From Martelella sp. AD-3 (GTDB lineage Bacteria > Pseudomonadota > Alphaproteobacteria > Rhizobiales > Rhizobiaceae), in assembly GCF_001578105.1 (NCBI RefSeq), contig NZ_CP014275.1, positions 3,352,501-3,416,500 of the forward strand: a DNA stretch of 64,000 bases, given 5' to 3'. This document shows, piece after piece, positions 37,128-47,133 of the stretch. Both the position numbers and the translations under genes were made by a program. Each line of letters begins with the position of its first letter. Position 1 is the first letter of the stretch. The notes under the pieces were generated by a model that saw nothing but the letters and a program-made list of their open reading frames with translations, did not search any database and was not told the DNA's origin.

Positions 37128-37351
37128 ACTTTCATCCCGTCACGTTTCATGAGGCACTCAAAACGCTATTGACAGTGTTTCCCCCGTCCGATCAAGGCAA
37201 AATACCGAATGCCGCCTGCAATGAAGCAATCCTCCCGCCGGCCGGAGAACAACGCGCCACGACTGCAAAGCGTTGCAAAAACGCGGGAAAAATGTCTCCC
37301 TTGCGGACAGTGTGCCGCATCATCGGCATGGAGACAAAGCCCGAGGGAACA

Positions 37352-38113
37352 ATGTCGCAAACTTTCCGCCTCGATGACCTGATGCAGATGGCCCGCACGG
37401 AAGGCCGGATTGTGGCCGAGGACGCTGCAAAGCGCATGGGCGTGACGGTACAGACGATAAGGCGCGACCTGCTGAAACTCTCTGAAGCCGGCAAGCTTAC
37501 CCGCGTCCACGGCGGCGCCGTGCTGGCGTCGGGCACAAGCAATATCGGCTATGCCGACCGGCGCGAACTCAACACGGCGGAGAAAGAGGCGATCGCTGCC
37601 GCCTGCGCCGCGGAAATCCCCGACAATGCCGCGATTTTCATGAATATCGGCACGACCACGGAAGCCGTCGCACGCGCCCTTATTGGCCATCGCGGCATTC
37701 TTGTGGTCACCAACAACATCAATGTCGCCAACACGCTTGTCGCCAATCCGGAGTGCGAGATCGTGGTGGCCGGCGGGCAGCTTCGGCGAACCGATGGCGG
37801 TCTGGTGGGCACGCTTGCCAACCGCATCGTCGAGCAGTTCAAGTTCGATCTCGCCATCATCGGCTGTTCGGCGCTGGACGCTGACGGCGACCTTCTCGAC
37901 TTCGACATGCTGGAGGTCGGCGTCAGCCAGACGGCGATCGCGCGGGCGCGCAAGACATTCCTTGTTGCCGACCACACGAAATTCGCCCGTTCGGCCCCCG
38001 CCCGGATCGCCTCGCTCGCCGATATCGACACCTTCTTCACCGATCGTCCGCCTGAAGCCGGACTGACCGCCCGCTGCAAGGCGTGGAACACACAGATCGT
38101 GGTTGCCGGCTGA
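37352..38113 (+). CDS. DeoR/GlpR-family transcriptional regulator
   Basis: 253 residues. N-terminal DeoR-type HTH (DLMQMARTEGRIVAEDAAKR then MGVTVQTIRRDLLKLSEAGK) and HGGAVLAS, followed by the sugar-phosphate sensor domain (IFMNIGTTTEAVARAL, DLAIIGCSALDADGDLLDFD). ATG at 37352 has GAGGGAACA ahead; the upstream ATG at 37328 is less well placed. Target genes unknown; divergent from the membrane protein and upstream of the solute-binding-like gene. Confidence 0.92.
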   Translation: MSQTFRLDDLMQMARTEGRIVAEDAAKRMGVTVQTIRRDLLKLSEAGKLTRVHGGAVLASGTSNIGYADRRELNTAEKEAIAAACAAEIPDNAAIFMNIGTTTEAVARALIGHRGILVVTNNINVANTLVANPECEIVVAGGQLRRTDGGLVGTLANRIVEQFKFDLAIIGCSALDADGDLLDFDMLEVGVSQTAIARARKTFLVADHTKFARSAPARIASLADIDTFFTDRPPEAGLTARCKAWNTQIVVAG

Positions 38114-38152
38114 AGCTTCTCCTTCCGCGCGGCCGCAAAACGTCCGCCGCGC

Positions 38153-38200
38153 CTTCCCGAACGGAACAAACAGGCCCCTGCCCGCTTTGTTCTCGGGAAG
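38153..38200. other. long stem-loop between the DeoR and solute-binding-like genes
   Basis: Outer arms CTTCCCG / CGGGAAG and inner arms GAACAAA / TTTGTTC pair with a small bulge around a 15-nt loop. No T-tract follows, so termination is uncertain. It may be an RNA control element for the downstream gene. Confidence 0.4.
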
Positions 38201-38304
38201 AGCGGCCCTGCCGGCCGGATGAAACGCATGCCATCGGAAACCGAAAGCTGCCGCACCGCCAGCCCCGGCCGGTCGCGGAGCCATGACGCGGAGCGCGAGA
38301 TTTG

Positions 38305-39456
38305 ATGACGACACTGAAAGGTCTGACATGGAACCATCCGCGCGGTTTTGCGCCGCTGGAGGCCGCTGCCCGAGCGTGGCGGGCGCAAACCGGCACATGC
38401 ATCGAGTGGGATACGGACAGCCTGCAGGATTTCAGCACTGTTTCCGTCGCGGCGCTGACGCGGGACTACGACCTCCTCGTCATCGACCACACGCAACTGG
38501 GCCATCTGACCCGCGACAGATGCCTGCTGCCGCTGCAAATTGAAGGCCGGGAAAGCGCGCGCCGGGAAATCGAGGCCGGCGCCATCGGCCAGACCTGGCG
38601 CGCCTACCATTTCCGGGGGCAGCAATGGGCCTTTCCGATCGATGCCTCGGTCGAAGTCATGGCCTTTCGTCCCGACCGGCTCAGCCGGCCACCGGCCGAC
38701 TGGCAGGCGCTCGTGGATCTTGCCGAAGACGGCAAGATCCTGCTGCCGCTGGGGTCGCCGCATGCGGTGATGGTGTTCTTCACCATCGCAGCCGGCCTCG
38801 GCACACCCTGCCGGGCGGAAGAGGAAGGGCCGCTGATCGACGAGGATGAGGGCATCGCCGTTTACGAGCACCTTGCGGAACTGGCAAGCCTCGTGCCGGA
38901 GGACAATCTGGCGGCCGACCCCGTCGCCGTTCTGGAAAGGCTCTCGGGAGGCGACACGGATGCGGTCGCGGCTCCCTTCATCGCCGGCTACCGGAACTAC
39001 GCGACCGAGGGTTTTCGCGCCAACCGGCTTGCCTTCGCCGACGTTCCCTCGATCCGGGGCGACGGCGTCGCCGCCTCGGCGCTCGGGGGAACCGGCATCG
39101 CCGTATCATCCGCTTGCGGTCATCCGGAAGAGGCGATCGACTTCTGCCACTGGATCGCAAGCGGTCCGGTCCAGTCCTCTCTCTACGCCGACGCCGGCGG
39201 CCAGCCCGCCCACGCCGCCGCCTGGAACGACGAGAGGGTGAATGCGGCCTCCGGCAATTTCTACCGCGACACGCGCGGCGCGCTCGAACGCGCCTTCTGC
39301 CGCCCGCGCCACGGCGGCTACGTCCGCTTCCAGCAGGAGGCCTCCGACGTCATCATCGAGGCGCTGCGCACCGAAGCGCCTGCGATCGCCGTCATCGGCC
39401 GCCTCAACAAGCTCTTCGAGGACAGTTTCGTAGCTGCGCCAGCGGCCGCAGTCTAG
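38305..39456 (+). CDS. solute-binding-protein-like protein lacking a signal peptide
   Basis: 383 residues. The fold pattern is that of family-1 extracellular solute-binding proteins (YDLLVIDHTQLGHL, QQWAFPIDASVEVMAFRPDR, ALGGTGIAVSSACGHPEEAI), but the N-terminus MTTLKGLTWNHPRGFAPLEA has no signal sequence, so it should stay in the cytoplasm. No permease or ATPase gene is adjacent. ATG at 38305 with GGAGCGCGAG upstream. Possibly a cytoplasmic ligand sensor or an enzyme-associated binding protein; the xylose genes follow after a LacI regulator. Confidence 0.7.
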   Translation: MTTLKGLTWNHPRGFAPLEAAARAWRAQTGTCIEWDTDSLQDFSTVSVAALTRDYDLLVIDHTQLGHLTRDRCLLPLQIEGRESARREIEAGAIGQTWRAYHFRGQQWAFPIDASVEVMAFRPDRLSRPPADWQALVDLAEDGKILLPLGSPHAVMVFFTIAAGLGTPCRAEEEGPLIDEDEGIAVYEHLAELASLVPEDNLAADPVAVLERLSGGDTDAVAAPFIAGYRNYATEGFRANRLAFADVPSIRGDGVAASALGGTGIAVSSACGHPEEAIDFCHWIASGPVQSSLYADAGGQPAHAAAWNDERVNAASGNFYRDTRGALERAFCRPRHGGYVRFQQEASDVIIEALRTEAPAIAVIGRLNKLFEDSFVAAPAAAV

Positions 39457-39563
39457 GCGGCGCCATGCATGCCGCCGATCGCTGTGTTTGCAAACGTCAA
39501 GCGATGGCCTCCTTGCTCCCCGGGGCAGCCATTTTCAGGGAATTTCATTCGACCGGCGATTTT

Positions 39564-39595
39564 TGATTTACGTACATCATTCTTCGCGCTATAGT
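39564..39595 (+). promoter_or_regulatory. promoter with LacI-type operator ahead of the regulator-xylBA operon
   Basis: TGATTTACGTACATCA (39564-39579) is a 16-bp palindrome with 14 symmetric positions centred on TACGTA, the form expected of a LacI-family operator. It overlaps a -35-like TTTACG (39567-39572), which is 17 bp from TATAGT (39590-39595). About 80 bp before the LacI-type gene, so autoregulation of regulator-xylB-xylA is likely. Confidence 0.55.
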
Positions 39596-39673
39596 CCGCC
39601 CAACGAGGACCGCAAAGGTCTCGGACGGGGCCGTTCGGCTCCGGCGAGGAGCGAAACAGACCAGGCGGACAAT

Positions 39674-40702
39674 ATGCGCCCCACCGTACATGATATCGCT
39701 GCAGAGGCAGGTGTGAGCCTTGCGACCGTTGACCGCGTGATGAACGCACGTCCGGGCGTCAGGGAAAAGACCAAGGTCAAGGTGGAGCAGGCGATCGAAA
39801 AGCTCGGTTATGTGCGCGATGTCGCGGCCGCCAATCTTGCCAAGGGACGGACATACCCCTTCACCTTCATTCTGCCCTGCAACGAAAACGCCTTCATGGG
39901 CGAGTTGCGCGACGCCGTGCTGCAGGCCAATGAGCGCGGCCGCATCGAGCGCACGCAGATCACCATTGTCGACGTGCCCGCCTTCGACGCCGAGGCGCTC
40001 GCAGAGGCCCTTGTAGCAACCGGCGAGAGCAATCCGGCCGGCATCGCCGTCGTCGCCATCCAGGCCGATCCGGTGCGCGAGGCCGTGCGCAAGCTGACCG
40101 ACCGCGGCATTCCCGTAGTCACCCTCGTTTCCGATCTGGAAGACAGTACCCGCGATCATTACGCCGGCGTCGACAACCCCGCCGCCGGTCGTACCGCAGC
40201 CACCCTGCTGGGGCGCTTTCTTTCCAGGCAGAAGGGGACGATCGGCGTGCTTGCCGGCTCGCTCTCCGTGCGGGACCACCAGAACCGCTTTTCGGGTTTT
40301 TCCGAGATCATGGCGGCGCATTTTCCGGAGCTTTCCATTCTGCCGCCAATGGAGGGACGGGATGATTCGGCGCTCGCCCGCAAACTGGTTTGCGAAGCGG
40401 TCGAGGCCCATCCGGACATGATCGGCCTCTACAGCCTCGGCGCCGGCAATCGCGGCCTGATCGCGGCGCTGGAAGAGGCCCGGACAAAAGGCCGCGAACT
40501 CGTCACCATCGCCCACGAGCTCTCCGCCCATTCGCGCGAGGCGCTCGAAACCGGCCTCTTCGACGTCGTCCTCAACCAGGATGCCGGCCATGAGGTCAGA
40601 AGCGCCATCCGCGTGCTGAAAGCCAAGGCCGACGGCCTGGAGGTGATCGCCGCCCAGGAGCGCATTCGTATCGACATCTTCATCAAGGACAATCTGCCGT
40701 GA
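39674..40702 (+). CDS. LacI-family transcriptional regulator of the xylose genes
   Basis: 342 residues. N-terminal HTH and hinge (PTVHDIAAEAGVSLATVDRV, MNARPGVREKTKVKVEQAIE) and a periplasmic-binding-like effector domain (ITIVDVPAFDAEALAEAL, GVDNPAAGRTAATLLGRFLS). 33 bp before xylB, so probably in the same transcript. By context it responds to xylose or a related sugar; this is inference. ATG at 39674; the longer upstream frame is rejected. Confidence 0.92.
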   Translation: MRPTVHDIAAEAGVSLATVDRVMNARPGVREKTKVKVEQAIEKLGYVRDVAAANLAKGRTYPFTFILPCNENAFMGELRDAVLQANERGRIERTQITIVDVPAFDAEALAEALVATGESNPAGIAVVAIQADPVREAVRKLTDRGIPVVTLVSDLEDSTRDHYAGVDNPAAGRTAATLLGRFLSRQKGTIGVLAGSLSVRDHQNRFSGFSEIMAAHFPELSILPPMEGRDDSALARKLVCEAVEAHPDMIGLYSLGAGNRGLIAALEEARTKGRELVTIAHELSAHSREALETGLFDVVLNQDAGHEVRSAIRVLKAKADGLEVIAAQERIRIDIFIKDNLP

Positions 40703-40735
40703 ACAGGAAGCTGATCACAACAAGGGAGGAAAGAC

Positions 40736-42193
40736 ATGTATCTCGGGCTTGACCTCGGCACCTCCGGCCTCAAGGCCATGCTGATCGACGAGAACCAGAA
40801 GGTAATCGCCAGCGCCGACGCGCCGCTCACCGTCCAGCGCCTGCATCACGGCTGGTCGGAGCAGAACCCGGCTGACTGGATCGCCGCCTGCAAGATTGCC
40901 GTCGGCCGCCTCGCAGAACGCCATCCGGCCGAGCTTTCCGCCGTCAAGGGCATAGGCCTTTCCGGCCATATGCACGGCGCAACGCTGGTCGATGCGGCCG
41001 GCGAGGTGTTGCGGCCCTGCATCCTGTGGAACGACACCCGCTCCTATGTGGAGGCCGCGCAGCTCGACGACGACCCGCGTTTCCGCGCGGTCACGGGCAA
41101 TATCGTCTTCCCCGGCTTCACCGCGCCGAAGCTTGTCTGGGTCAGGAAGAACGAGCCGGAGATTTTCGCGAAAGTCGCGAAGGTGCTTCTGCCGAAGGAT
41201 TATCTCCGCTTCTGGCTGACCGGCGAATATATCTCCGAAATGTCGGATTCGGCCGGCACCGCCTGGCTCGACACGGCCAGGCGCGACTGGTCGGACGAAC
41301 TGCTGGCGGCAACCGACCTTCGCCGTGAACAGATGCCATCCCTTGTCGAAGGATCGGAAGCGGGCGGCGCACTGAAACAGGCGCTGGCGTCGGAATGGGG
41401 CATGACCGGCCCGGTCGTCGTGGCCGGCGGCGCCGGCGACAATGCGGCCTCTGCCTGCGGCATGGGCACGGTTGCAGACGGCGCGGCTTTCGTCTCGCTC
41501 GGCACGTCCGGCGTGCTGTTCGCCGCCAACGATCGCTACAGGCCGAAACCTGAAAGCGCCGTCCATGCCTTCTGCCACGCCCTTCCCGGCACCTGGCACC
41601 AGATGGGCGTGATCCTGTCGGCCACCGACGCCCTCAACTGGTACGCCAAGGTGACCGACAAGAGCCCGGCCCAGCTTTCGACCGAGGTTGGCGACACGCT
41701 TCAGGCGCCGGGCGATGTGACCTTCCTGCCCTATCTTTCCGGCGAGCGCACGCCGCACAACGACGCCGCCATTCGCGGCGCCTTCATCGGCCTTGCGCAT
41801 GAAAGCGACCGCTCGGCGATGACCCGCGCGGTGATGGAAGGCGTCGCGTTTGCGCTGCGGGACAATCTCGAGGCTTTGCGGTCCGCCGGCACCGAGCTTT
41901 CCCGCATCACCGCCATCGGCGGCGGATCGCGTTCGCGCTACTGGCTGAAAGCGGTGGCAACCGCCCTCAACCTGCCGATCGACATTCCCGCCGACGGCGA
42001 TTTCGGCGCGGCCTTCGGCGCTGCCCGTCTCGGCCTCCTGGCTGCGACCGGCGCCGATCCGCTCGCCGTCTGCACCCCGCCGGAGACGGCGGAGACCGTT
42101 GACCCGGAGACGGCCCATACGGCTGCCTTCGAGGAGGCCTATCAGCGTTTCCGGGCGCTGTATCCGGCCATCAAGACCCTTTCCGGAGAATGA
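40736..42193 (+). CDS. xylB: xylulokinase
   Basis: 485 residues of the FGGY kinase family: LGLDLGTSGLKAMLID at the start (ATP-binding), LSGHMHGATLVD, and GGAGDNAASACGMG with catalytic Asp about 235. Phosphorylates xylulose to xylulose 5-phosphate for the pentose phosphate pathway. ATG follows a strong AGGGAGGAAAG. Confidence 0.96.
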   Translation: MYLGLDLGTSGLKAMLIDENQKVIASADAPLTVQRLHHGWSEQNPADWIAACKIAVGRLAERHPAELSAVKGIGLSGHMHGATLVDAAGEVLRPCILWNDTRSYVEAAQLDDDPRFRAVTGNIVFPGFTAPKLVWVRKNEPEIFAKVAKVLLPKDYLRFWLTGEYISEMSDSAGTAWLDTARRDWSDELLAATDLRREQMPSLVEGSEAGGALKQALASEWGMTGPVVVAGGAGDNAASACGMGTVADGAAFVSLGTSGVLFAANDRYRPKPESAVHAFCHALPGTWHQMGVILSATDALNWYAKVTDKSPAQLSTEVGDTLQAPGDVTFLPYLSGERTPHNDAAIRGAFIGLAHESDRSAMTRAVMEGVAFALRDNLEALRSAGTELSRITAIGGGSRSRYWLKAVATALNLPIDIPADGDFGAAFGAARLGLLAATGADPLAVCTPPETAETVDPETAHTAAFEEAYQRFRALYPAIKTLSGE

Positions 42194-42273
42194 TGCGAAG
42201 AGCGGGCGCCCGGCTGCACGCCCGGCCCCCGCGCCCCCGCGGACAATGACAACCCCAACAGGGAGTATCCAAG

Positions 42274-43584
42274 ATGAGCACCGGCTTTTTCGGCGACATC
42301 GCCAAGATCCAGTATGAAGGCCCCGAGAGCGAAAACCCCTTTGCCTTCAAGCATTACAATCCCGACGAAATCGTCATGGGCAAGCCGCTGAAGGACCATC
42401 TGCGCTTTGCCATCGCCTATTGGCATTCACTGGCCTGGGAAGGCGGCGACCCCTTCGGCGGCCGCACCTTCGACCGTCCGTGGTATGACGGCGCGATGGA
42501 CAAGGCGAAACTGAAGGCCGATGTCGGCTTCGAACTGTTTTCCCTGCTCGGCGCGCCCTTCTACTGCTTCCACGACGTCGATGTCCGCCCGGAAGGCGCG
42601 AACTTCGCCGAAAACACGAAGAACCTGAACGAGATCGTCGATTATCTCGGCGAAAAGCAAGAGGAAACAGGCGTCAAGCTTCTCTGGGGCACGGCCAACC
42701 TCTTCACCCACCGCCGCTTCATGTCGGGCGCCGCGACCAACCCGGATCCGGACGTCTTCGCCTTCTCCGCAGCAACCATCAAGACCTGCATGGACGCCAC
42801 CAAGAAGCTCGGCGGCCAGAACTATGTCCTTTGGGGCGGCCGCGAAGGCTACGAGACGCTGCTCAACACCGACATGGGCCGCGAACTCAACCAGATGGCG
42901 CGAATGCTGCACATGGTTGTAGAGTACAAGCACAAGATCGGCTTCGAGGGCCAGATCCTTGTGGAACCGAAGCCGCAGGAACCGACCAAGCACCAGTACG
43001 ACTATGACGTTGCCACCGTCTACGGCTTCCTCCAGAAGCACGGCCTGGAAAAGGAAGTGAAGGTCAATATCGAGCAGGGCCACGCGATCCTCGCCGGTCA
43101 CACCTTCGAACATGAACTGGCGCTTGCCCGCACGCTCGGCGTTCTCGGCTCCATCGACATGAACCGCAACGACTACCAGTCCGGCTGGGATACCGACCAG
43201 TTCCCGAACAATGTTCCGGAAATGGCGCTGGCCTATTACCAGGTTCTTCTCGCAGGCGGCTTCACCACCGGCGGCACCAATTTCGACGCGAAGCTGCGCC
43301 GCCAGTCGATTGACCCGGCAGACCTGCTTTACGGCCATATCGGCGGCATGGATGCCTGCGCCCGCGGCCTGAAGGCAGCAGCGAAGATGGTTGAAGACGG
43401 CGCCCTTTCGAACCCGCTCGACGAGCGCTATGCCGGCTGGGAAGGCGAAACGGCGAAGAAGATGCTTGCCGGCGAAATGACGCTGGAAGACATTGCCGAA
43501 ATGGTCGAAAAGGACGGCATCAACCCTCAGCCGAAATCCGGCCGCCAGGAATATCTGGAAAACATCGTCAACAAATACGTCTGA
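42274..43584 (+). CDS. xylA: xylose isomerase
   Basis: 436 residues, class II size. Active-site [12 protein letters not shown] (His 100, Asp 103) and metal-binding region [33 protein letters not shown] and [20 protein letters not shown]. Interconverts xylose and xylulose. 80 bp after xylB; AGGGAG before the ATG. A strong terminator ends the operon. Confidence 0.97.
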   Translation: MSTGFFGDIAKIQYEGPESENPFAFKHYNPDEIVMGKPLKDHLRFAIAYWHSLAWEGGDPFGGRTFDRPWYDGAMDKAKLKADVGFELFSLLGAPFYCFHDVDVRPEGANFAENTKNLNEIVDYLGEKQEETGVKLLWGTANLFTHRRFMSGAATNPDPDVFAFSAATIKTCMDATKKLGGQNYVLWGGREGYETLLNTDMGRELNQMARMLHMVVEYKHKIGFEGQILVEPKPQEPTKHQYDYDVATVYGFLQKHGLEKEVKVNIEQGHAILAGHTFEHELALARTLGVLGSIDMNRNDYQSGWDTDQFPNNVPEMALAYYQVLLAGGFTTGGTNFDAKLRRQSIDPADLLYGHIGGMDACARGLKAAAKMVEDGALSNPLDERYAGWEGETAKKMLAGEMTLEDIAEMVEKDGINPQPKSGRQEYLENIVNKYV

Positions 43585-43610
43585 TCACCGGACGGATCTG
43601 CAAGGCGAGA

Positions 43611-43640
43611 AGCCGGGGCGCGCAAGCGCCCCGGCTTTTT
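43611..43640 (+). terminator. rho-independent terminator of the xyl operon
   Basis: Perfect 11-bp stem AGCCGGGGCGC / GCGCCCCGGCT with a GCAA loop followed by a T-run, 26 bp after the xylA stop. Confidence 0.93.
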
Positions 43641-43742
43641 CCGTTTCCTCGAGCAGGCGTTGCAGCGACAGCGGCAACAACCGCGAACCGAGTTCCGCGT
43701 CACCGGGCATTATGCCGCGCGTGCCTGCGCATCGCAGCGTGA

Positions 43743-44570
43743 TCAGGAAAGTCCCGTCATCCGAAGCGCCCGGCCGTCTTTTTCAACGATGTCATTCATC
43801 GCGCGCTCCAGTGCGTCACGATCGTCCGGTCCGCTGAGCATGCGGCCGGCGAGGCGATCGAAACGGCCGCGGGAAATGTCGGCAATCAGGGTCGCGGCCC
43901 GGGACGGCGGGACATTGACGCCATCGTCGAAAAGCTGCTGGATACCCGGCAGAAAGGTGCGGCCGGCCTCGGTATTGAGCTGCATTTCCGTCATCGTCGT
44001 GCGCACCAGACCCGGGTCGACTGCGAAGGCGAGCACACCGCCGGAGGACGTCGTGTCGTTCAGGCATTCGGTAAATCGCATGATGCCGGCTTTGCTCGAC
44101 GCATAGCCGGAGCCATGGGGAAAGCTGGTGCCCGTACCGCCGCCGACAAGATTGACGATGCGACCGGTGCCCCGTTCCAGCATCGCCGGGGCGATCGCCC
44201 GGCAGGTATGAAAACATCCGCGCAGATTGATCTCCACGTCGCCCCACCAGTCGTCGGGGTCGCATTCCCAGATCGGACCGAAGGCGCGAAACGAGCCGTG
44301 ATTGTTGATCAGGCAGTCGACCGGGCCGAGTTCCGAGGCGATGGTTGAAAGTGTCGCCTCGACAGCGGTCCGATCAACGAGATCGACTGCATAGGCTTTC
44401 GCCTGGCCGCCTTCGCGCGCGATCAGCGCCGCGGTCTCCTCGATCTGAGCAGCGGTGCGCGCAAGGACGGCGACCGTTGCGCCGGCGCGGGCCTGGTGCA
44501 AGGCAATTTCGCGCCCGATGCCGCGACCGCCGCCGGTAACCACGGACAGTGTTCCCTGAAGATCGGCCAT
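43743..44570 (-). CDS. SDR-family oxidoreductase
   Basis: 275 residues. NAD(P)-binding TGGGRGIG near residue 13, the NNHGS structural motif (LINNHGSFRAF) and catalytic YASSK (SGYASSKAGIMRF). Substrate unknown. Its position 111 bp after gbcB on the same strand suggests it may act with betaine catabolism, though this is not proven. ATG at 44570 is chosen over a frame open to 44672. Confidence 0.9.
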   Translation of the reverse strand: MADLQGTLSVVTGGGRGIGREIALHQARAGATVAVLARTAAQIEETAALIAREGGQAKAYAVDLVDRTAVEATLSTIASELGPVDCLINNHGSFRAFGPIWECDPDDWWGDVEINLRGCFHTCRAIAPAMLERGTGRIVNLVGGGTGTSFPHGSGYASSKAGIMRFTECLNDTTSSGGVLAFAVDPGLVRTTMTEMQLNTEAGRTFLPGIQQLFDDGVNVPPSRAATLIADISRGRFDRLAGRMLSGPDDRDALERAMNDIVEKDGRALRMTGLS

Positions 44571-44681
44571 CTTGTTCCTCCCCTGAATGGCTGGACCGCC
44601 ATGTCGGAGCCCTGAAGAAGGCGGCGGCTTTACAATGTGAGGGGTGCAAGTCTGGCCGACAGCCGGCGGCAACGCAAGGCT

Positions 44682-45761
44682 TTACGCCTCCACCTCGACA
44701 TCCGACAGCGGGCGCGAGCAGCAGGCGAGGATATAGCCTTCCTCGATCTCGTCATCGAGGATGCCGCCATTGTGCTGCATGTCGACCTTGCCGGACTTGC
44801 ACAGGGTGCGGCAGGTGCCGCAGATGCCGCTTTCGCAGGCGGCGGGAATGCGTACGCCGGCATTGCGGGCGGTCTGCAGGATGGTGAAACCGGGCTGGAC
44901 TTCCGCCGTGACGCCTGATTCGGCAAACGCGACGGTGAACAGCTTATCCTCGTCGCCGCTTTCGCCGATGAAGACGGCCGGCCGCGGCACTTCCGGCTTG
45001 AAAGTTTCCTGGAAATAGTTGTTTTCCATGTCGAAACTGGAACTTTCAAGCGATTCCCTCACCGTTGCCATGAACGGATCCGGCCCGCAGCAGAACACCG
45101 TCCGCTCGAGAAAATCCGGTACCAGAAGCGCGATCTTGGCGCGGTCGATGAAGCCTCGGAGCCCCGACCAGAGCTGAGTGCGTTCAAGCTCGGTGACGAT
45201 GAAGCCGAGATTGAAGAACGGCATGTAGCGCGCCTTGTACTCCAGCTCCCAGCGGAAGATGATGTCGTTCGGCGAACGGGCGCAATGGATGAAGGCGATG
45301 TCGGTGTCGGGATCGCGATCGCCGAGATCGCGGGTCATCGACATCATCGGCGTGATGCCGGAGCCGGCCGAGATGAACAGATATTTCTCCGCCGGATGCT
45401 CGACATAGGAAAAATCGCCGAGCGGCCCGATCGCCTTCAGCTTCATGCCCGGATGGAGATTGTCGAACATCCAGCGCGTGCCGACACTGTCCTTCTGCGC
45501 CTTCACCGTCACGGCGATGGTGAACGGCCGCGTCGGGCTGGAGGAAATCGTATAGGTGCGCATGACCGGCTCGGGACCGACCGGCAGTTCCAGCGTGATG
45601 TATTGCCCCGGCAGGTAGCGGAACCAGATATTCTCCTCCTCCGCCCTGAAGGTGAAGGTCATCACGTCCGGTGCTTCCGGGGTCCAGGCGACGCATTCCA
45701 GCATGTGCTCGCGGCCATTCCACGGCACCATCTCGTCGATATGTTTGAACGGCTTGAGCAT
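44682..45761 (-). CDS. gbcB: glycine betaine monooxygenase, reductase subunit
   Basis: 359 residues. Ferredoxin-NADP-reductase-type FAD domain (MRTYTISSSP), NAD-binding region (YLFISAGSGITPMMSM, VFCCGPDPFM) and a C-terminal plant-type [2Fe-2S] ferredoxin domain (CESGICGTCRTLC...CC). Passes electrons from NAD(P)H to the Rieske oxygenase encoded upstream; the oxygenase stop and this ATG are one base apart. The pair demethylates glycine betaine to dimethylglycine. A related quaternary amine substrate is possible. Confidence 0.88.
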   Translation of the reverse strand: MLKPFKHIDEMVPWNGREHMLECVAWTPEAPDVMTFTFRAEEENIWFRYLPGQYITLELPVGPEPVMRTYTISSSPTRPFTIAVTVKAQKDSVGTRWMFDNLHPGMKLKAIGPLGDFSYVEHPAEKYLFISAGSGITPMMSMTRDLGDRDPDTDIAFIHCARSPNDIIFRWELEYKARYMPFFNLGFIVTELERTQLWSGLRGFIDRAKIALLVPDFLERTVFCCGPDPFMATVRESLESSSFDMENNYFQETFKPEVPRPAVFIGESGDEDKLFTVAFAESGVTAEVQPGFTILQTARNAGVRIPAACESGICGTCRTLCKSGKVDMQHNGGILDDEIEEGYILACCSRPLSDVEVEA

Positions 45762-45762
45762 A

Positions 45763-47007
45763 TCAGGCGACGATGGACAGAGGCGCGTTTTCGTCGGAGA
45801 GCCGCTCGATAGAATGGGTGGCGTACCATTCGACAAACTGCATCACGCCGCCCTCGTCCTCGGGCGAATAGGGGCCTGGCTCATAGGCCGGCGAACGGAT
45901 GCCGCGGGCGTTCTCCTCGACGATCTGGCGATCCTGGTCATTGGTGAAGGTCCACACATGGGTGAGCTCGTCGAGATCGTAATCGATGCCCTCCACCGCA
46001 TCCTTCGGCACCAGCCATGTGGTGGTGACTTCCGTTTCCTCCGGCCCGAGCGGCAGGACGCGGAAGGAGATCGCGTGGTCTCCGAGAAAATGGTTCCATG
46101 TGGTCGGGTAGTGAAACAGAACAAGCGCGCCGATGCCGGCTGCCGCCGTCTTCTCGCCCATCGGCTTGCGCACGGCGCGCTTGCCCGACATGGTGTAGCT
46201 TTCCGCTCCCGCGATCAGCGGCATGCGGGCGATGCGGAACTGGCCGTCCGGATTGATGAGGAATTTCGCTTCAAGACCCGCCGCCTCGCAATGGGCCCAG
46301 TGCGCCTGGATTTCCGGGTCCTCCATCATCCCCTGCACCCCGGTCACCGAGGCGGCTTCGGGATAGGTGCGGCAGAGTTCGGGATGATTGGCGGCGCAGT
46401 GATAGCATTCGCGGTTGTTTTCCCAGACGAGCTTCCAGTTGCCCTTTTCCACGATCGAGGACTTGAAAGCGACCTTGGCGTCGCGAATGTTATGCGGCGC
46501 GATATAGGGCGAAATGGCCGCGCGCAGCGGCGTGATGTCGGGCGCAACATCGGCGAGACAGATGAAGATATAGCCCTCGATGCTCTCGCAATGCACAGGC
46601 TTCAGGCCGAACTGCGCCTTGTCGAAATCCTCGCCCATGTGGCGCACATATTGCAGCGTCCCGTCGAGATCATAGGTCCACTGGTGGTAGGGGCAGACGA
46701 GCTTGGCCGTGGTGCCCTTCTCGGCGGAGCAGACGCGCGAGCCGCGATGGCGGCAGGAATTGTGCAGCGCCCGGATGACCTTGTCGCGTCCGCGCGTCAG
46801 GATCACCGAGTAGTCGCCGATCTGGACCGTCAGATAATTGCCCGGTCGCGCCAGTTCACAGTCATGGGCGACGAACAGCCAGTCTCGATAATAGAAGTTC
46901 TCCATATCGACCCGGAAATAGTCGGGATCGGTATAGAAGGATCGGGCCAGAGTGAAACCGTCCTGACGGTTTCTCAGTTCGTCGAGCATTTTCTGGCGTG
47001 TGGTCAT
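45763..47007 (-). CDS. gbcA: glycine betaine monooxygenase, Rieske oxygenase subunit
   Basis: 414 residues. N-terminal Rieske [2Fe-2S] ligands in SCRHRGSRVC and LVCPYHQWTYDLDG; the mononuclear iron region reads GNWKLVWENNRECYHCAANHPELC, as in GbcA-type enzymes. ATG at 47007 (MTTRQKMLDELRNR). Its frame resembles Pseudomonas GbcA more than carnitine oxygenases, but stachydrine or choline-derived substrates cannot be ruled out. Confidence 0.9.
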   Translation of the reverse strand: MTTRQKMLDELRNRQDGFTLARSFYTDPDYFRVDMENFYYRDWLFVAHDCELARPGNYLTVQIGDYSVILTRGRDKVIRALHNSCRHRGSRVCSAEKGTTAKLVCPYHQWTYDLDGTLQYVRHMGEDFDKAQFGLKPVHCESIEGYIFICLADVAPDITPLRAAISPYIAPHNIRDAKVAFKSSIVEKGNWKLVWENNRECYHCAANHPELCRTYPEAASVTGVQGMMEDPEIQAHWAHCEAAGLEAKFLINPDGQFRIARMPLIAGAESYTMSGKRAVRKPMGEKTAAAGIGALVLFHYPTTWNHFLGDHAISFRVLPLGPEETEVTTTWLVPKDAVEGIDYDLDELTHVWTFTNDQDRQIVEENARGIRSPAYEPGPYSPEDEGGVMQFVEWYATHSIERLSDENAPLSIVA

Positions 47008-47133
47008 GGGCGGCCTCCGCGGCGAAGACGGACAATAAGGCATATTAAACCATCGCCGGTTACGACCCCGCGTCCCAATCACGACATGACTTTCGGAAAT
47101 GACGACACGGGACAATCGCGCTGGCCGCCGGGA

